48,307 bases of DNA from Actinomycetes bacterium (GCA_021816935.1 JAKAWR010000015.1:1-48307); one strand, 5' to 3'; shown: positions 28,628-37,959, counted from the first letter of the stretch. Numbers and translations are program-made. The notes: a model not told the origin generated them from the sequence alone.

Positions 28628-31219
28628 GTGGAACTTCCCGGGCACAAGCACGCGGCGGGCGGCCAGAAGTACCATGGCCGTTTCGTTGCACTGTTCCTGC
28701 CCGCGGCTGTGCTGCCACTGGGATTCGCATTCACTGCCGCGTTCGGCACTTCCGCCGACGCTGTCGCCGTGGGTACCGCCGTGACCCGAACTTACTCCCG
28801 AACCCCCCTGGCATCGGCGCCAGCCGCCACAGCCTCCCCTCGCACCGCCGCTTCGAATTCCTCTTGGCTGCCGCCTTCCCAGGTAACGGCAACAGGGCGC
28901 TTGGCGTCCATTTCGTGCCCAACGGCCACCCACTGCCTCGCGGTCGACGAGATCGGCAACGTCATGTCGTGGAACGGTACCGCTTGGTCGGCACCGCAGG
29001 CCGTTGATCCGTCCGGCGGTGGCCTGACATCTGTCTCCTGCCCGTCGCCGTACTTCTGCGCGGCGGTTGACGAGAACAGCAACGCGGTCACCTTCGATGG
29101 CTCGACCTGGTCGCAACCGTCGGCCATAGGATCTCCGGGCACGGCGAACGGTGGCCTGATGTTCGTCTCGTGTAGCAGTGCCTCCTTCTGTATGGCAGCC
29201 AACATCGGCGACTACGTATCGACCTGGAACGGCTCGGCCTGGTCGCAGGCGAGCGGCATCGACCCGGGGGGAGGTCCCCTCACCTCCGTCTCGTGCACTT
29301 CGCGTACCTTCTGCATGGTCGTAGACGGGTTCGGCAACGCACTCGTTTGGAACGGATCCGCGTGGTCGACCCCAGCGGCCCTCGACACCGGTGGAAGTCC
29401 CCTCACCTCCGTCTCGTGCACCTCCGGCACCTTCTGCATCGCGGTAGACGGCCATGGCGACGCCTTTACATGGGGCGGCGCGGCCTGGTCGCATCCTGCG
29501 GACATCGATCCCGGTGGCGGGACATTGGGCCTGTTGTCCGTGTCGTGCTCGGCGGGTGGCGGTTGCGCTGCGATCGATGATTCCGGCAACGCCATCACCT
29601 ACGATGGCCGTAGCTGGTCGGCGCCCGAAGACATCGATCCGAATGGCAACGGGCTTTTCGGGATGACGTCGGTATCCTGCTCTCCGGAAGGTTCCTGCTC
29701 TGCCGTCGACTGGGATGGCTACGCGGTCACCCGCTCCCCGCCCGCCCCGACCGTCACTTCCATAGAGCCTTCATCGGGGACCGTTGCGGGAGGAACTGTG
29801 GTCGACATCACCGGATCAGGCCTTCCCGGGGTAAGCAGCGTCTACTTTGGCGGATTACCCGCCACCGCCTTTGCAGTGGTTTCTCCGACGGAGATCACGG
29901 CCACGGCTCCGAGCGCGCTTTCGGGAACGGTCCCCGTCTCAGTCGACACGCAGTGGGGCGCGAGTCCCACCGTACTGTCGTGTGCCGATGCTTTTGCTTA
30001 CGGCGTCCCGGAGGGACCATCCTCTCCACTCGGCTACACTTCCGTCACCCCGGAGCGCGTTGCCGACACGAGGCCGGGCTCCGGTAGGCCATACGCAGGG
30101 CGCACACTCGGGCCGTGCGCCACCCTGGATGTCCAGGTCGCTGGCGCCGGTACACTGCCGGTGTCCGGATTAGAGGAGGTGACAGTGAACCTGACCGTCG
30201 TTTCGCCCCGAGCCGCCGGCTACCTCACGTCATACGCCGCCGGGGCGGTGCGGCCGCTCGTTTCCGACCTGGACTTCACTCCCGGCGTTATTGTCTCCAC
30301 CATGGCCGAGGTTGCCGTCTCTGCAGCCGGAACCATAGCCATCTACAACGGCTCGAACGCCGCAACCGACGTAGTGATCGACGTTGAAGGATACACGAGC
30401 GCATCGGGCAATTCCACCTTCACTCCCCTGGCTCCCGCCAGGCTCTGCGACACGAGATCGCACAACCCCTCACGGCTCTCGGGAGGCGAAGCGCAGTGCG
30501 ACGGCCGCACCCTCTCGCCCGGAGATCCCCTCAACATCCATGTGGCCGGCCTTGGCTCGGTTCCCGTCACTGCAACCGCGGCGGTACTCAACCTCACGGC
30601 CGTGGATGCACTCTCCGGAGGATACCTGGCCGAGCAAGCAGCTGGCGGCACCGCCCCCAGCACATCTGTCGTGAACTTCCCTGCGGGCCACGTGGTCGCC
30701 AACCGCGTCATCGCAGCCCTCGCGCCGGACGGCACGATTGATCTCATCTCTAACACGCAAGTCGATGCAATCGTCGACGCATCCGGTTATTACGCGCCTG
30801 GCATCTCCGGCCTCACCTACCATACGGTGCCGGCGCAGCGGATCGCTGACACCAGGTGTTCAGCCGATCCCGCTCCCTCGTTCTGCAGTGCTGAAGCCCT
30901 CCCCCCTGCCAACATGTCTCTTCGTACGATAGGCGTGGACAGCTCCATTGCGGTCACGCTGTCCGGCCAGGGAGGGATTCCACTGACGGCGACCGCAGCC
31001 GTTCTCGCCGTCACAGTGGTCGGCCCGACAGCGTCCTCCTACTTGACCATCTATCCCGCGGGTTCGACCGCTCCAGAGGTGTCGGACCTCAACTGGGTTC
31101 GCGGCGAGACGGCTTCCAACCTGGTCATAGTCAGGCTCGGAGATGGTGGGGCTGTCAACTTGCGCAACTACGCGGGCGATACGGACGTCGTGGTCGACGC
31201 AGTTGGCTGGTTCGGTTAG
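28628..31219 (+). CDS. Large secreted protein: Cys-type propeller repeats, TIG, three DTR modules
   Basis: The 863-residue protein starts at GTG 28628, and a signal peptide is visible (FVALFLPAAVLPLGFAFTA). Residues about 85-370 contain repeats of SVSC....FC.AVD..GNA..WNGSAWS....ID. A TIG domain follows (about 373-460: PTVTSIEPSSGTVAGGTVV), then DTR modules from about 478, 605 and 738. The last ends TDVVVDAVGWFG. It is the third DTR protein in the window and lies on the opposite strand from the other two. It combines the head of the 887-residue protein with the TIG of the 888-residue protein, which points to domain shuffling. No lipoprotein gene follows. Confidence 0.85.
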   Translation: MELPGHKHAAGGQKYHGRFVALFLPAAVLPLGFAFTAAFGTSADAVAVGTAVTRTYSRTPLASAPAATASPRTAASNSSWLPPSQVTATGRLASISCPTATHCLAVDEIGNVMSWNGTAWSAPQAVDPSGGGLTSVSCPSPYFCAAVDENSNAVTFDGSTWSQPSAIGSPGTANGGLMFVSCSSASFCMAANIGDYVSTWNGSAWSQASGIDPGGGPLTSVSCTSRTFCMVVDGFGNALVWNGSAWSTPAALDTGGSPLTSVSCTSGTFCIAVDGHGDAFTWGGAAWSHPADIDPGGGTLGLLSVSCSAGGGCAAIDDSGNAITYDGRSWSAPEDIDPNGNGLFGMTSVSCSPEGSCSAVDWDGYAVTRSPPAPTVTSIEPSSGTVAGGTVVDITGSGLPGVSSVYFGGLPATAFAVVSPTEITATAPSALSGTVPVSVDTQWGASPTVLSCADAFAYGVPEGPSSPLGYTSVTPERVADTRPGSGRPYAGRTLGPCATLDVQVAGAGTLPVSGLEEVTVNLTVVSPRAAGYLTSYAAGAVRPLVSDLDFTPGVIVSTMAEVAVSAAGTIAIYNGSNAATDVVIDVEGYTSASGNSTFTPLAPARLCDTRSHNPSRLSGGEAQCDGRTLSPGDPLNIHVAGLGSVPVTATAAVLNLTAVDALSGGYLAEQAAGGTAPSTSVVNFPAGHVVANRVIAALAPDGTIDLISNTQVDAIVDASGYYAPGISGLTYHTVPAQRIADTRCSADPAPSFCSAEALPPANMSLRTIGVDSSIAVTLSGQGGIPLTATAAVLAVTVVGPTASSYLTIYPAGSTAPEVSDLNWVRGETASNLVIVRLGDGGAVNLRNYAGDTDVVVDAVGWFG

Positions 31220-31404
31220 AAGCCTGCCGCCAAACAAGTTGCGCGATTCCGCTGGCATTCGCTCTGGTCGGCACCGTCGCGATCGCTTGATCTAATTCGC
31301 AGCGGGCCCCGACTGGCGCCCCCGACCCGGGCTACTGCTGCCGGTCTTCCGAAGCCGGGCACCGCATGACGTGGAGCCGTCACCTCCTACCCGCCCGACA
31401 CCTC

Positions 31405-32814
31405 CTACCCGCCCGTCACCTCCACCCAGCCCGCAACCGGAAAAGCCTGTGAGGGCGCCGTCACTACCGTGTGCATTCCAGCCGTAGGGGCGACAATCCC
31501 GGAGAGCCCCAGCGGAGCGAAGCAGTTCACCTGGGGCTGGTGCGCCAGCTTCGAAACGATGCTGGCCGCAGCAGGAGGTGGGAGCAGTCCTGACACCTTC
31601 TGGGAGGCGATGTCCAAGATGTTCAGGTTACCGAATCCGTTGCCCGCGACCTGATCGTCGATCCACTTCCACGGGACCGGGCATTCCTCCTGTCCGGTCG
31701 GATCAAGCGCCGAGTAGCTCGACGTCAGGGTGATGTCAACGGTAGCACAACCGCGCGGGGAGTCGGGGACCACCTTGACGGACACGCCGGGTCTGACGGA
31801 AAGGTCGTAGGACGCGGAAACGCTGCCGGCGGCGGCGCCTGTATGCGTGGTACCAACCTGCGCCGCCTGGGATGCCTGCGGCGAACATACGACGGTCGCC
31901 GGTGGCGAGACGTGCTCCGCTATCTGGAGCTCGGGTATCACCGCGGTGGATACGTTCGGCTGCAGCAGGTTCATGAGCCCTGGGATAATCCACTTGGTCA
32001 ATACGAGCGTGCTCCCGCTCGCAAGGCGGGAACCGTCGTTCACGTGACCGGAGATCGAAGGATCGGCGTTGTATACCTGGGCATCGTCGTATGGGTTGTA
32101 GAAGAGGTGAGCCACGGTGCTGCCCCCCTGTGCGTGACCGAATGCCATGTAGACGATCGGGTGCAGTTCCGAATGGAAGTCCGGGTGCCCGCAGTCGAGC
32201 ACCCAGTGTCCCGAAAGCGCGATGAAGTCGCCCGGCTGAGGCATGAAGCCGGGATAGATATTCTCCATGTCCAGGTTGGCTGCATCCGGCCACGACGCCC
32301 CGGCCGGCAGCATGAGGCTCCCTCCGGTAGGGGCCTTGTGCGGCAGCAACCCCGATTGCAGCTCGACATGGATCACCCCTGGCTTGTTGCCTTCGCCGGC
32401 GGTGCCCGCGTTGTACGATAGGGCCGAGTAGAGCGGGTTCAGCTGCACGTCCGCGGACATGTCGCCGCCGAATGCGTGATCGAGCGGTAGATCGCCGGTC
32501 CACGTCCCGGCGTCCAGCACGGTTCCCGAGGCAGACCGTATTCCCGCCATGTCCGTCCCCCCGGGCACGATCGGACCCCAGTGGCGGGTCACCTTGGCTT
32601 CGGCGGGGTTCGAGATCGTCGACAGCTCCGAAAGGTACGACTTGACACTTGAGCCGCAGACCTTCTCCGCCGATCCGTGTGGCATCGGCTGGTTAGCATA
32701 GGTCGCCTGAATGGGGTCGAAGGCGACGGGTTCGCCGCAGGCAGCAAGTGCAGTCACGGCAGCCAGCGCGCAGATCGCTCCGCCAAGGAGCCGGTATCGC
32801 CTGATACGGACCAC
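31405..32814 (-). CDS. Putative exported lipoprotein with DCGHPDFHSELHP motif
   Basis: This protein of 469 residues has a signal peptide ending LAAC (Cys26). A central domain (about 70-290) carries HWVLDCGHPDFHSELHPIVYM, a His/Asp-rich stretch seen in uncharacterised secreted proteins of various bacteria. It could be a metal site, but that is not established. The rest is beta-rich with four further Cys. The gene diverges from the arsenic operon. Two 18-bp repeats (CACCTCCTACCCGCCCG units) lie at the stop and just past it, and the stop is inside the array. The function is unknown. Confidence 0.7.
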   Translation of the reverse strand: MVRIRRYRLLGGAICALAAVTALAACGEPVAFDPIQATYANQPMPHGSAEKVCGSSVKSYLSELSTISNPAEAKVTRHWGPIVPGGTDMAGIRSASGTVLDAGTWTGDLPLDHAFGGDMSADVQLNPLYSALSYNAGTAGEGNKPGVIHVELQSGLLPHKAPTGGSLMLPAGASWPDAANLDMENIYPGFMPQPGDFIALSGHWVLDCGHPDFHSELHPIVYMAFGHAQGGSTVAHLFYNPYDDAQVYNADPSISGHVNDGSRLASGSTLVLTKWIIPGLMNLLQPNVSTAVIPELQIAEHVSPPATVVCSPQASQAAQVGTTHTGAAAGSVSASYDLSVRPGVSVKVVPDSPRGCATVDITLTSSYSALDPTGQEECPVPWKWIDDQVAGNGFGNLNILDIASQKVSGLLPPPAAASIVSKLAHQPQVNCFAPLGLSGIVAPTAGMHTVVTAPSQAFPVAGWVEVTGG

Positions 32815-33110
32815 CCCACGACATTATCCGATCAGTACCCACCCCCGGTAGGTTGAGTACCGTACCGGAGCGCTCCTCTGCCTGCGACGGCGGTGCCTGT
32901 GGCTGCTTCTGTGGTTGCCGTGACGGCGGGGGGGTGCGAGGGGGCGAAGGGGGGGCCGTTGCTCACCGCTCGCACGGTTCCGACGATCCTGGACCACGGC
33001 GAGCCATACCCGGGCTTTCCCGACCAATCGCTGAACTGAGCAACCCCTGCTCGACGATGCAGCGAATACAGACAAGCGGGGCACCCCTCTCACTCCGGCT
33101 GGCATTAACA
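32815..33110. other. Divergent promoter region between the lipoprotein and the ars operon
   Basis: No gene. It contains G-rich stretches (GGGGGGG near 32950) and, at the right end, the arsR control site described separately. Confidence 0.5.
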
Positions 33111-33144
33111 TATAGATCTCTGTCAATATAGACGTATGTCGATA
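33111..33144 (+). promoter_or_regulatory. Probable ArsR operator/promoter, direct repeat over the start codon
   Basis: TATAGATCTCTGTCAATA (33111-33128) and TATAGACGTATGTCGATA (33127-33144) match at 14 of 18 positions, 16 bases apart. The second includes the arsR ATG (33136). The TGTCnATA halves resemble sites bound by ArsR-family repressors. The first TATAGA may be the -10 box, giving a very short leader. Binding here would block transcription until arsenite is sensed. Confidence 0.6.
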
Positions 33145-33501
33145 AGAACTCCTCTGCCTGCGACGGCGGTCGGTGACCCAGTGGCGTACTGCAGACCACT
33201 CGGTCTGGAGTCAATGCACCCGGACGAGGCGGAATCGCTCGCCGGGCTGTTGAGGGCACTCGCCGATCCGGTGCGGCTGCGCCTCATGTCGTTGATTGCC
33301 GATGCCGGGGAGGCCTGCGTGTGCAACCTCACCGTCCTGTTCAACGTGTCGCAGCCAACGATTTCCCATCATCTGCGAGTCCTGCGCAATGCGGGCCTCG
33401 TCGATTCCGAACGACGGGGGACCTGGATCTACTACCGGGCACGTTACGACACCCTGGAGATGCTGGGCAGGCTTTTTGTCGGGGCTCCGGCAGCGCGATG
33501 A
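33136..33501 (+). CDS. arsR: ArsR-family arsenite-responsive repressor
   Basis: The 121-residue protein has the winged helix (VSQPTISHHLRVLRNAGLV), with the metal motif ACVCNL at its front (Cys61, Cys63) and Cys19 in YCRPLG, enough for a three-thiolate As(III) site. The DNA-binding wing is ERRGTWIYYRA. The start is ATG 33136, with an overlapping operator. The end overlaps acr3 by ATGA, so regulator, pump and reductase are coupled. It is expected to be released from DNA when arsenite binds. Confidence 0.93.
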   Translation: MSIRTPLPATAVGDPVAYCRPLGLESMHPDEAESLAGLLRALADPVRLRLMSLIADAGEACVCNLTVLFNVSQPTISHHLRVLRNAGLVDSERRGTWIYYRARYDTLEMLGRLFVGAPAAR

Positions 33502-34838
33502 CCGGCGACCGGGTCACTCCAACGGAAGCGTCCCCCGTCACCCGCCTGAGGGTTCTCGATCGGCTGCTGCCGGTGTGGATCCTCATCGCCATGGGCATAG
33601 GACTAGGGATCGGGCGCGGGTGGCCCGCCTTCGCGCGTGGCCTCAACTCGCTGCACATCGCGGCGGGGACCTCGCTGCCTGTTTTCGTTGGTCTACTGGC
33701 GATGATGTATCCGGTCCTGGCAAAGGTCAGGTACGCCAGGCTCGGTACCATCGTACGCGACCGGCGGATGCTCATCTCGTCGATTGCGCTCAACTGGGTT
33801 GTCGGCCCCGCGGTCATGTTCGCCTTGGCTTGGCTGATGCTGCCGGATCTTCCCGCATACCGGACCGGCATCATCGTCGTCGGCCTAGCCCGCTGTATCG
33901 CCATGGTCCTGATCTGGAACGATCTGTCGTGCGGCGACAGGGAGGCTGCAGCGGTGCTCGTGGCACTGAACTCCCTCTTCCAGATCGTGATGTTCTCCCT
34001 GCTCGGCTACTTCTACCTGGAGCTGCTCCCCGGCTGGCTCGGCCTGTCCACAGTCGGGCTACACATACCGGCGGGCCGTATCGCAGAGACCGTCGCCATC
34101 TTCCTCGGGGTTCCACTCGTGGCAGGCTTCGTCACCAGGCTGGTCGGTGAGAATCGCAGGGGAAGGGAATGGTACGAAGAGAGTTTCCTGCGCAAACTCG
34201 GGCCAATCGCCCTGTACGGGCTGCTCTACACAATCGTCATCCTGTTCGCGCTGCAGGGACATACGATAACCGGGCATCCCGGCGACGTCGCCCGTATCGC
34301 AGCCCCGCTGCTCGCCTACTTCGCCGTGATGTGGTTCGGCTCGTTCGCCCTCGGGAAAGCGCTCCGCCTGCCCTACGAAAGGACCGCAACCCTTGCCTTC
34401 ACGGCGGCCGGCAATAACTTCGAACTTGCGATCGCGGTTGCCATCGGAGTTTTCGGCGTCACGTCGGGAGAGGCGCTTGCAGGCGTGGTCGGTCCACTGA
34501 TCGAGGTACCCGTGCTCGTATCCCTCGTCTACGTTGCGCTCCGGCTACGCCGTCACTACCCGCCGGGCGACCTCAGCGCCGTGGGCGACCTCAGCGCCGT
34601 GGGTGGCCGTAACGGCGTGAGCAGCCGTAACGCCGTGGGTGGCCGTAACCCGATGGCCGTTCGCCGGGGCACTGTTGCGGGCGGGGCTACGGCGTCCGAG
34701 GGGGTCGGGTCGGCCGTATCCGGAAGTGTGGCTTCGGCCGTATCCGGAAAGTCCAGAGCACCGCTAGCCGTGGCCGGACCCGCGGCCGGGGAAGAGGCGG
34801 CAATGGGGCCGGGCAAACAGTCGGAGCTACCACTGTGA
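33498..34838 (+). CDS. acr3: Acr3-type arsenite efflux permease
   Basis: The product (446 residues) exports arsenite using the proton gradient. About ten membrane segments run from residue 20 to 350. The family motif LARCIAMVLIWNDLSCGDRE includes the conserved Cys needed for transport, and AAGNNFELAIAVAIG is the later conserved stretch. After about residue 355 the protein has a cytoplasmic tail of some 90 residues built from imperfect repeats (GDLSAV, GGRN.VSSRNAV, then Ala/Gly/Ser-rich), which other Acr3 proteins lack. The start overlaps arsR (ATGA) and the stop overlaps arsC (GTGA). Confidence 0.95.
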   Translation: MTGDRVTPTEASPVTRLRVLDRLLPVWILIAMGIGLGIGRGWPAFARGLNSLHIAAGTSLPVFVGLLAMMYPVLAKVRYARLGTIVRDRRMLISSIALNWVVGPAVMFALAWLMLPDLPAYRTGIIVVGLARCIAMVLIWNDLSCGDREAAAVLVALNSLFQIVMFSLLGYFYLELLPGWLGLSTVGLHIPAGRIAETVAIFLGVPLVAGFVTRLVGENRRGREWYEESFLRKLGPIALYGLLYTIVILFALQGHTITGHPGDVARIAAPLLAYFAVMWFGSFALGKALRLPYERTATLAFTAAGNNFELAIAVAIGVFGVTSGEALAGVVGPLIEVPVLVSLVYVALRLRRHYPPGDLSAVGDLSAVGGRNGVSSRNAVGGRNPMAVRRGTVAGGATASEGVGSAVSGSVASAVSGKSRAPLAVAGPAAGEEAAMGPGKQSELPL

Positions 34839-35623
34839 GGAAAGCAAGCACCGACATCGGACCCGGCGGCGGAGTGGGAGCGGGAGCGGGAGCGGGAGCG
34901 GGAGCGGGAGCGGGAGCGGGAGCGGGAGCGGGAGCGGGAGCGGGAGCGGGAGCGGGAGCGGGAGCGGGAGCGGGAGCGGGAGCGGGAGCGGGAGCGGGAG
35001 GGGGAGCGGGAGCGGGAGCGGGAGCGGGAGCGGGAGCGGGAGCGGGAGCGGGAGCGGGAGCGGGAGCGGGAGCGGGAGCGGGAGCGGGAGCGGGAGCGGG
35101 AGTGGGAGCGGGAGCGGGAGTGGGAGCGGGAGCGGGAGCGGGAGCGGGAGCGGGAGCGGGAGTGGGAGTGGGAGCGGGAGTGGGAGCGGGAGTCGGAGCG
35201 GGAGCGGGAGCGGGACAGCGACACGGGTGCAAGCCGACCGTCCTCTTCCTCTGCATCCACAACGCGGGCCGCAGCCTCGCTGCCAAGGTCCTCCTTGCCC
35301 ATTATGCCCAAGGCCGGATCGAAGTACGCTCGGCCGGTTCGGAACCTGCCAACGAACTGAATCCGTCGGTTGTCGAGGTGCTGGCAGAGCGTGGCCTCGA
35401 CGCCTCGGCAGAGTTCCCCAAGGCTCTGACGGGCAACGACGCGGTCGCCGCTGATGTCGTCGTCACGATGGGCTGTGGTGACACGTGCCCCTTCTATCCA
35501 GGTAAACGCTACCTCGACTGGGAGCTCGACGATCCGGCGGGACTGCCCGTAGCGGCCGTCAGACCGATTGTGGACGAGATCGACCGGCGGGTACGGGAAC
35601 TCCTGGACCAGCTCCTCGCATAA
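34835..35623 (+). CDS. arsC: Arsenate reductase (LMW-phosphatase fold) with a long Gly-Ala N-terminal repeat
   Basis: It reduces arsenate to arsenite, the substrate of Acr3. The catalytic loop is CIHNAGRS (Cys140, Arg146), and MGCGDTCPFYPGK (Cys214, Cys218) supplies further thiols of the actinobacterial type; YLDWELDDPAG follows. The enzyme domain (about 133-262) is of normal length. Residues about 11-127 are almost pure Gly-Ala (some Val) from a (GGGAGC) array. The GTG start at 34835 overlaps the acr3 stop, and no better start exists near the domain, since the array carries no in-frame ATG. If the array is translated, the protein is a tethered fusion of a kind I do not know from other arsC genes. 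Confidence 0.93.
   Translation: MRKASTDIGPGGGVGAGAGAGAGAGAGAGAGAGAGAGAGAGAGAGAGAGAGAGAGGGAGAGAGAGAGAGAGAGAGAGAGAGAGAGAGAGVGAGAGVGAGAGAGAGAGAGVGVGAGVGAGVGAGAGAGQRHGCKPTVLFLCIHNAGRSLAAKVLLAHYAQGRIEVRSAGSEPANELNPSVVEVLAERGLDASAEFPKALTGNDAVAADVVVTMGCGDTCPFYPGKRYLDWELDDPAGLPVAAVRPIVDEIDRRVRELLDQLLA
34871..35214. repeat. (GGGAGC)n hexanucleotide array, about 57 units
   Basis: About 344 bases consist of GGGAGC units, with a few GGGAGT, GGGGGA and GGAGTC variants mainly toward the ends. G3 runs every three bases make a long candidate for G-quadruplex formation on the coding strand. The unit length keeps the arsC frame at any copy number. Length may differ between strains, and assembly errors are possible in such a stretch. 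Confidence 0.97.
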
Positions 35624-35903
35624 CGCCGATCCGTCCGAACCTTTGCGTCCCGCGAGACGAAAGGCGCTACGGGAGTATGTCGAATAACTCCGATATCCGC
35701 CCGATCGTCGGCACCACGGGCCGGCGGCCGCAGATTCACGTTGTCCGAGGCCGCAATATCTCGGGAGGGGCCGAAATCTTCCCGTCAGTGATCAGCGGGA
35801 ATTGGCAGCACCATATTTCTTCTTCTGAACGATGGCGATCCAAGTTCGGCAAACGGTTGCCCGACATCCCTAAACTTGCACGACCGCTACCGAGCGAAAC
35901 GCC

Positions 35904-36131
35904 GTGACGGCGATGTATCGCGACATTCCATCCGGCGCCGGTGTGGAAGAAGTGCTGCGCGGAGCCGAAGCTCTCGCCAAGATCGGCGTGTCGACACTTG
36001 TCACCGGTCCCGTCGGAGACGACCCTGCCGGCTGGCTGGAGTCGACGTTCGGACCGGCCATGGACGAGCTGGCCGCGATCGAGCCCACCCGGACCGCGCC
36101 AGCGTGTGCGCGCCGGCCTACTCTTCCTTGA
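35904..36131 (+). pseudogene. C-terminal fragment of an LLM-class (luciferase-like) oxidoreductase
   Basis: From GTG 35904 the frame reads EVLRGAEALAKIGVSTLVTG and then DPAGWLESTFGPAMDELAAI. This resembles the last helix-strand-helix of F420-dependent luciferase-like monooxygenases. The rest of the barrel is missing, and the frame then drifts into sequence antisense to the permease. The upstream 280 bases hold no clear gene. The assignment is by motif only. Confidence 0.5.
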
Positions 36132-37959
36132 GGCGGAACGCGATCCGGGCCACCGTCACCTCACAGTGCCGGCGCAGTACGTTGGCGAGGATGATGCCGC
36201 GCTGGTTCTGGAGGAGCTGGTGGCGCCACTTCTTCGGCTCGACCTCGGGAATGAGGACGAGGACGGAGGACCGGGCCTGGAGCCGCAGTGAGCGGAGGTA
36301 GCTGAGCATGGGCTTCGTGATCGAGCGTGACGGCGAGCGCAGAACGGTAAGCGCGACCCCGGGATGCCAGCGATCCCACTCCTCCCGCAGGGCCGCGGCG
36401 GCCTCGTCGTCGAACTGCACGCTCACCGCCACGACCTCGTCGCCGAGCGACAGCGCCCGGGCGAGGGCGGCCGCCGTCATCTTCGACACCGCCATAACGG
36501 GCACGACGACGAGACTCGGCTCCGCCGTCGGGACCGGTGGGGTCTGACCGAGGCCGAGTTCGACTCCGACGTCTCGGTAGTAGTGGGCGATACGGATGAA
36601 CAGGAGGATAAGAGCGGGGATGGCGACGACCACCACCCAGGCACCGGCCGAGAACTTCGTGACGACAAAGATGATGGTGGCCACCGCCGTCATCACTGCC
36701 CCGAGACCGTTCAGGGCCGCCCGGGCCCACCAGCGTCTCGGGCGTTCGTGGTACCAGTGACGCACGAGGCCGGCCTGGGAGAGGGTGAACCCGGTGAACA
36801 CCCCGATGGCGAACAACGGGATGAGGGCGTTGGTATCGGCGTCGACCGCCACAAGGAGGGCGCCCGACAGCACGGCGAGAGCGATGACCCCGTACCGGTA
36901 GACGGGGCGGTCGCCCCGTAAGCCGAAGACGTGCGGGAGGAGATTATCGCGGGCCAAGAGGCTGGCAAGCATCGGGAGGCCGCCGAAGGACGTATTGGCA
37001 GCGATCGCTAGGATCGCCGTCGTCGACAGATCGATCACGTAGTAGAGCCCGCCCCGTCCGACCGACGCCCTGGTGATCTGGCTAAGGACGGTCTGGGACG
37101 TCTCGGGGGCGATGTGGAACCGGACGGTGAGCACCGACAGCCCGAGCAGCATGGTGCCAAGCAGGCCGCCGAGGAGCACCTCGGTGCGCATCGCCCGGCG
37201 GGCCCTCGGCGGACGGAAAGCCGGTACATCGTTGGCGATGGCCTCCACTCCCGTGAGGGCGCTGCATCCGGCCGCGAACGCCTTCAGGATCAACAGCACT
37301 CCGACCGCCGCCGCTGCCGTCGGCACCGCCACCACATGGATCCCCGATCCCGCCGCAGGATGCCGGTGGAGAAAGCCGGCCACGATCACCACGTAGATCC
37401 CGACGATGAACACCGCGGTCGGCAACAGTAGCGCCCGGGCGCTCGTGGCAAGGCCCCGCAGGTTGAGGGCCGTGAGCACCGCCAGGATCCCGAGTGAAAG
37501 GGCTAGGCTGTCGGGACCCAGGGCGGGGAATGCCGACACCAAGGCGGCGACGCCGGCAGCGATCGACACCGCCACGGTGAGCACGTAGTCGACAACGAGC
37601 GCCGCCCCGGCGAGCAGGCTCGCCCGGCGGCCGAGGTTGGCCTTGGATACGGCGTAGCAACCGCCGCCGTCAGGGTAGGCGGCGATCACCTGGCGGTAGG
37701 AGAAGACCAGGATCACGAGCAGCACCACGATGGCAACCGTTATCGGCTCGATCCTGGCCAGCGCCCCGGCTCCGGCGCTCGCCAGAACTGCCAGCATCGC
37801 CTCGGGACCGTAGGCGACCGAGCTGATCGCGTCGAGGGAGAGGGCGGGAATGCCCTCGAGGCTCGTGATCTCCTCGTCGTGCCCGCCAGCATCGGCACGC
37901 TCGTCGCCCGGCGCTGACGCCACCGTGACGGATGAGTTGGTTGGCTTGGTGTCGGCCAT
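36118..37959 (-). CDS. APC-superfamily permease, KimA-like
   Basis: The 613-residue membrane transporter has about 12 membrane segments and a cytoplasmic C-terminal domain of about 140 residues (from VELGLGQ). The start of the core, ALSLDAISSVAYGPEAMLAVL, and YPDGGGCYAVSKANLG match the APC family that includes the potassium importer KimA (about 607 residues). The length and the large C-terminal domain also fit. An amino-acid substrate cannot be excluded. I looked upstream for a c-di-AMP (ydaO) riboswitch and saw none. ATG 37959; no operon partner is evident. Confidence 0.85.
   Translation of the reverse strand: MADTKPTNSSVTVASAPGDERADAGGHDEEITSLEGIPALSLDAISSVAYGPEAMLAVLASAGAGALARIEPITVAIVVLLVILVFSYRQVIAAYPDGGGCYAVSKANLGRRASLLAGAALVVDYVLTVAVSIAAGVAALVSAFPALGPDSLALSLGILAVLTALNLRGLATSARALLLPTAVFIVGIYVVIVAGFLHRHPAAGSGIHVVAVPTAAAAVGVLLILKAFAAGCSALTGVEAIANDVPAFRPPRARRAMRTEVLLGGLLGTMLLGLSVLTVRFHIAPETSQTVLSQITRASVGRGGLYYVIDLSTTAILAIAANTSFGGLPMLASLLARDNLLPHVFGLRGDRPVYRYGVIALAVLSGALLVAVDADTNALIPLFAIGVFTGFTLSQAGLVRHWYHERPRRWWARAALNGLGAVMTAVATIIFVVTKFSAGAWVVVVAIPALILLFIRIAHYYRDVGVELGLGQTPPVPTAEPSLVVVPVMAVSKMTAAALARALSLGDEVVAVSVQFDDEAAAALREEWDRWHPGVALTVLRSPSRSITKPMLSYLRSLRLQARSSVLVLIPEVEPKKWRHQLLQNQRGIILANVLRRHCEVTVARIAFRLKEE

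Noticed and set aside
34871-35214. CRISPR array
   Set aside because: The units are six bases with no spacers.
34556-35311. Long minus-strand frames across the hexanucleotide array (Ser-Arg and Pro-Ala repeats)
   Set aside because: A six-base repeat is open in all frames; the arsC domain fixes the real frame on the plus strand.
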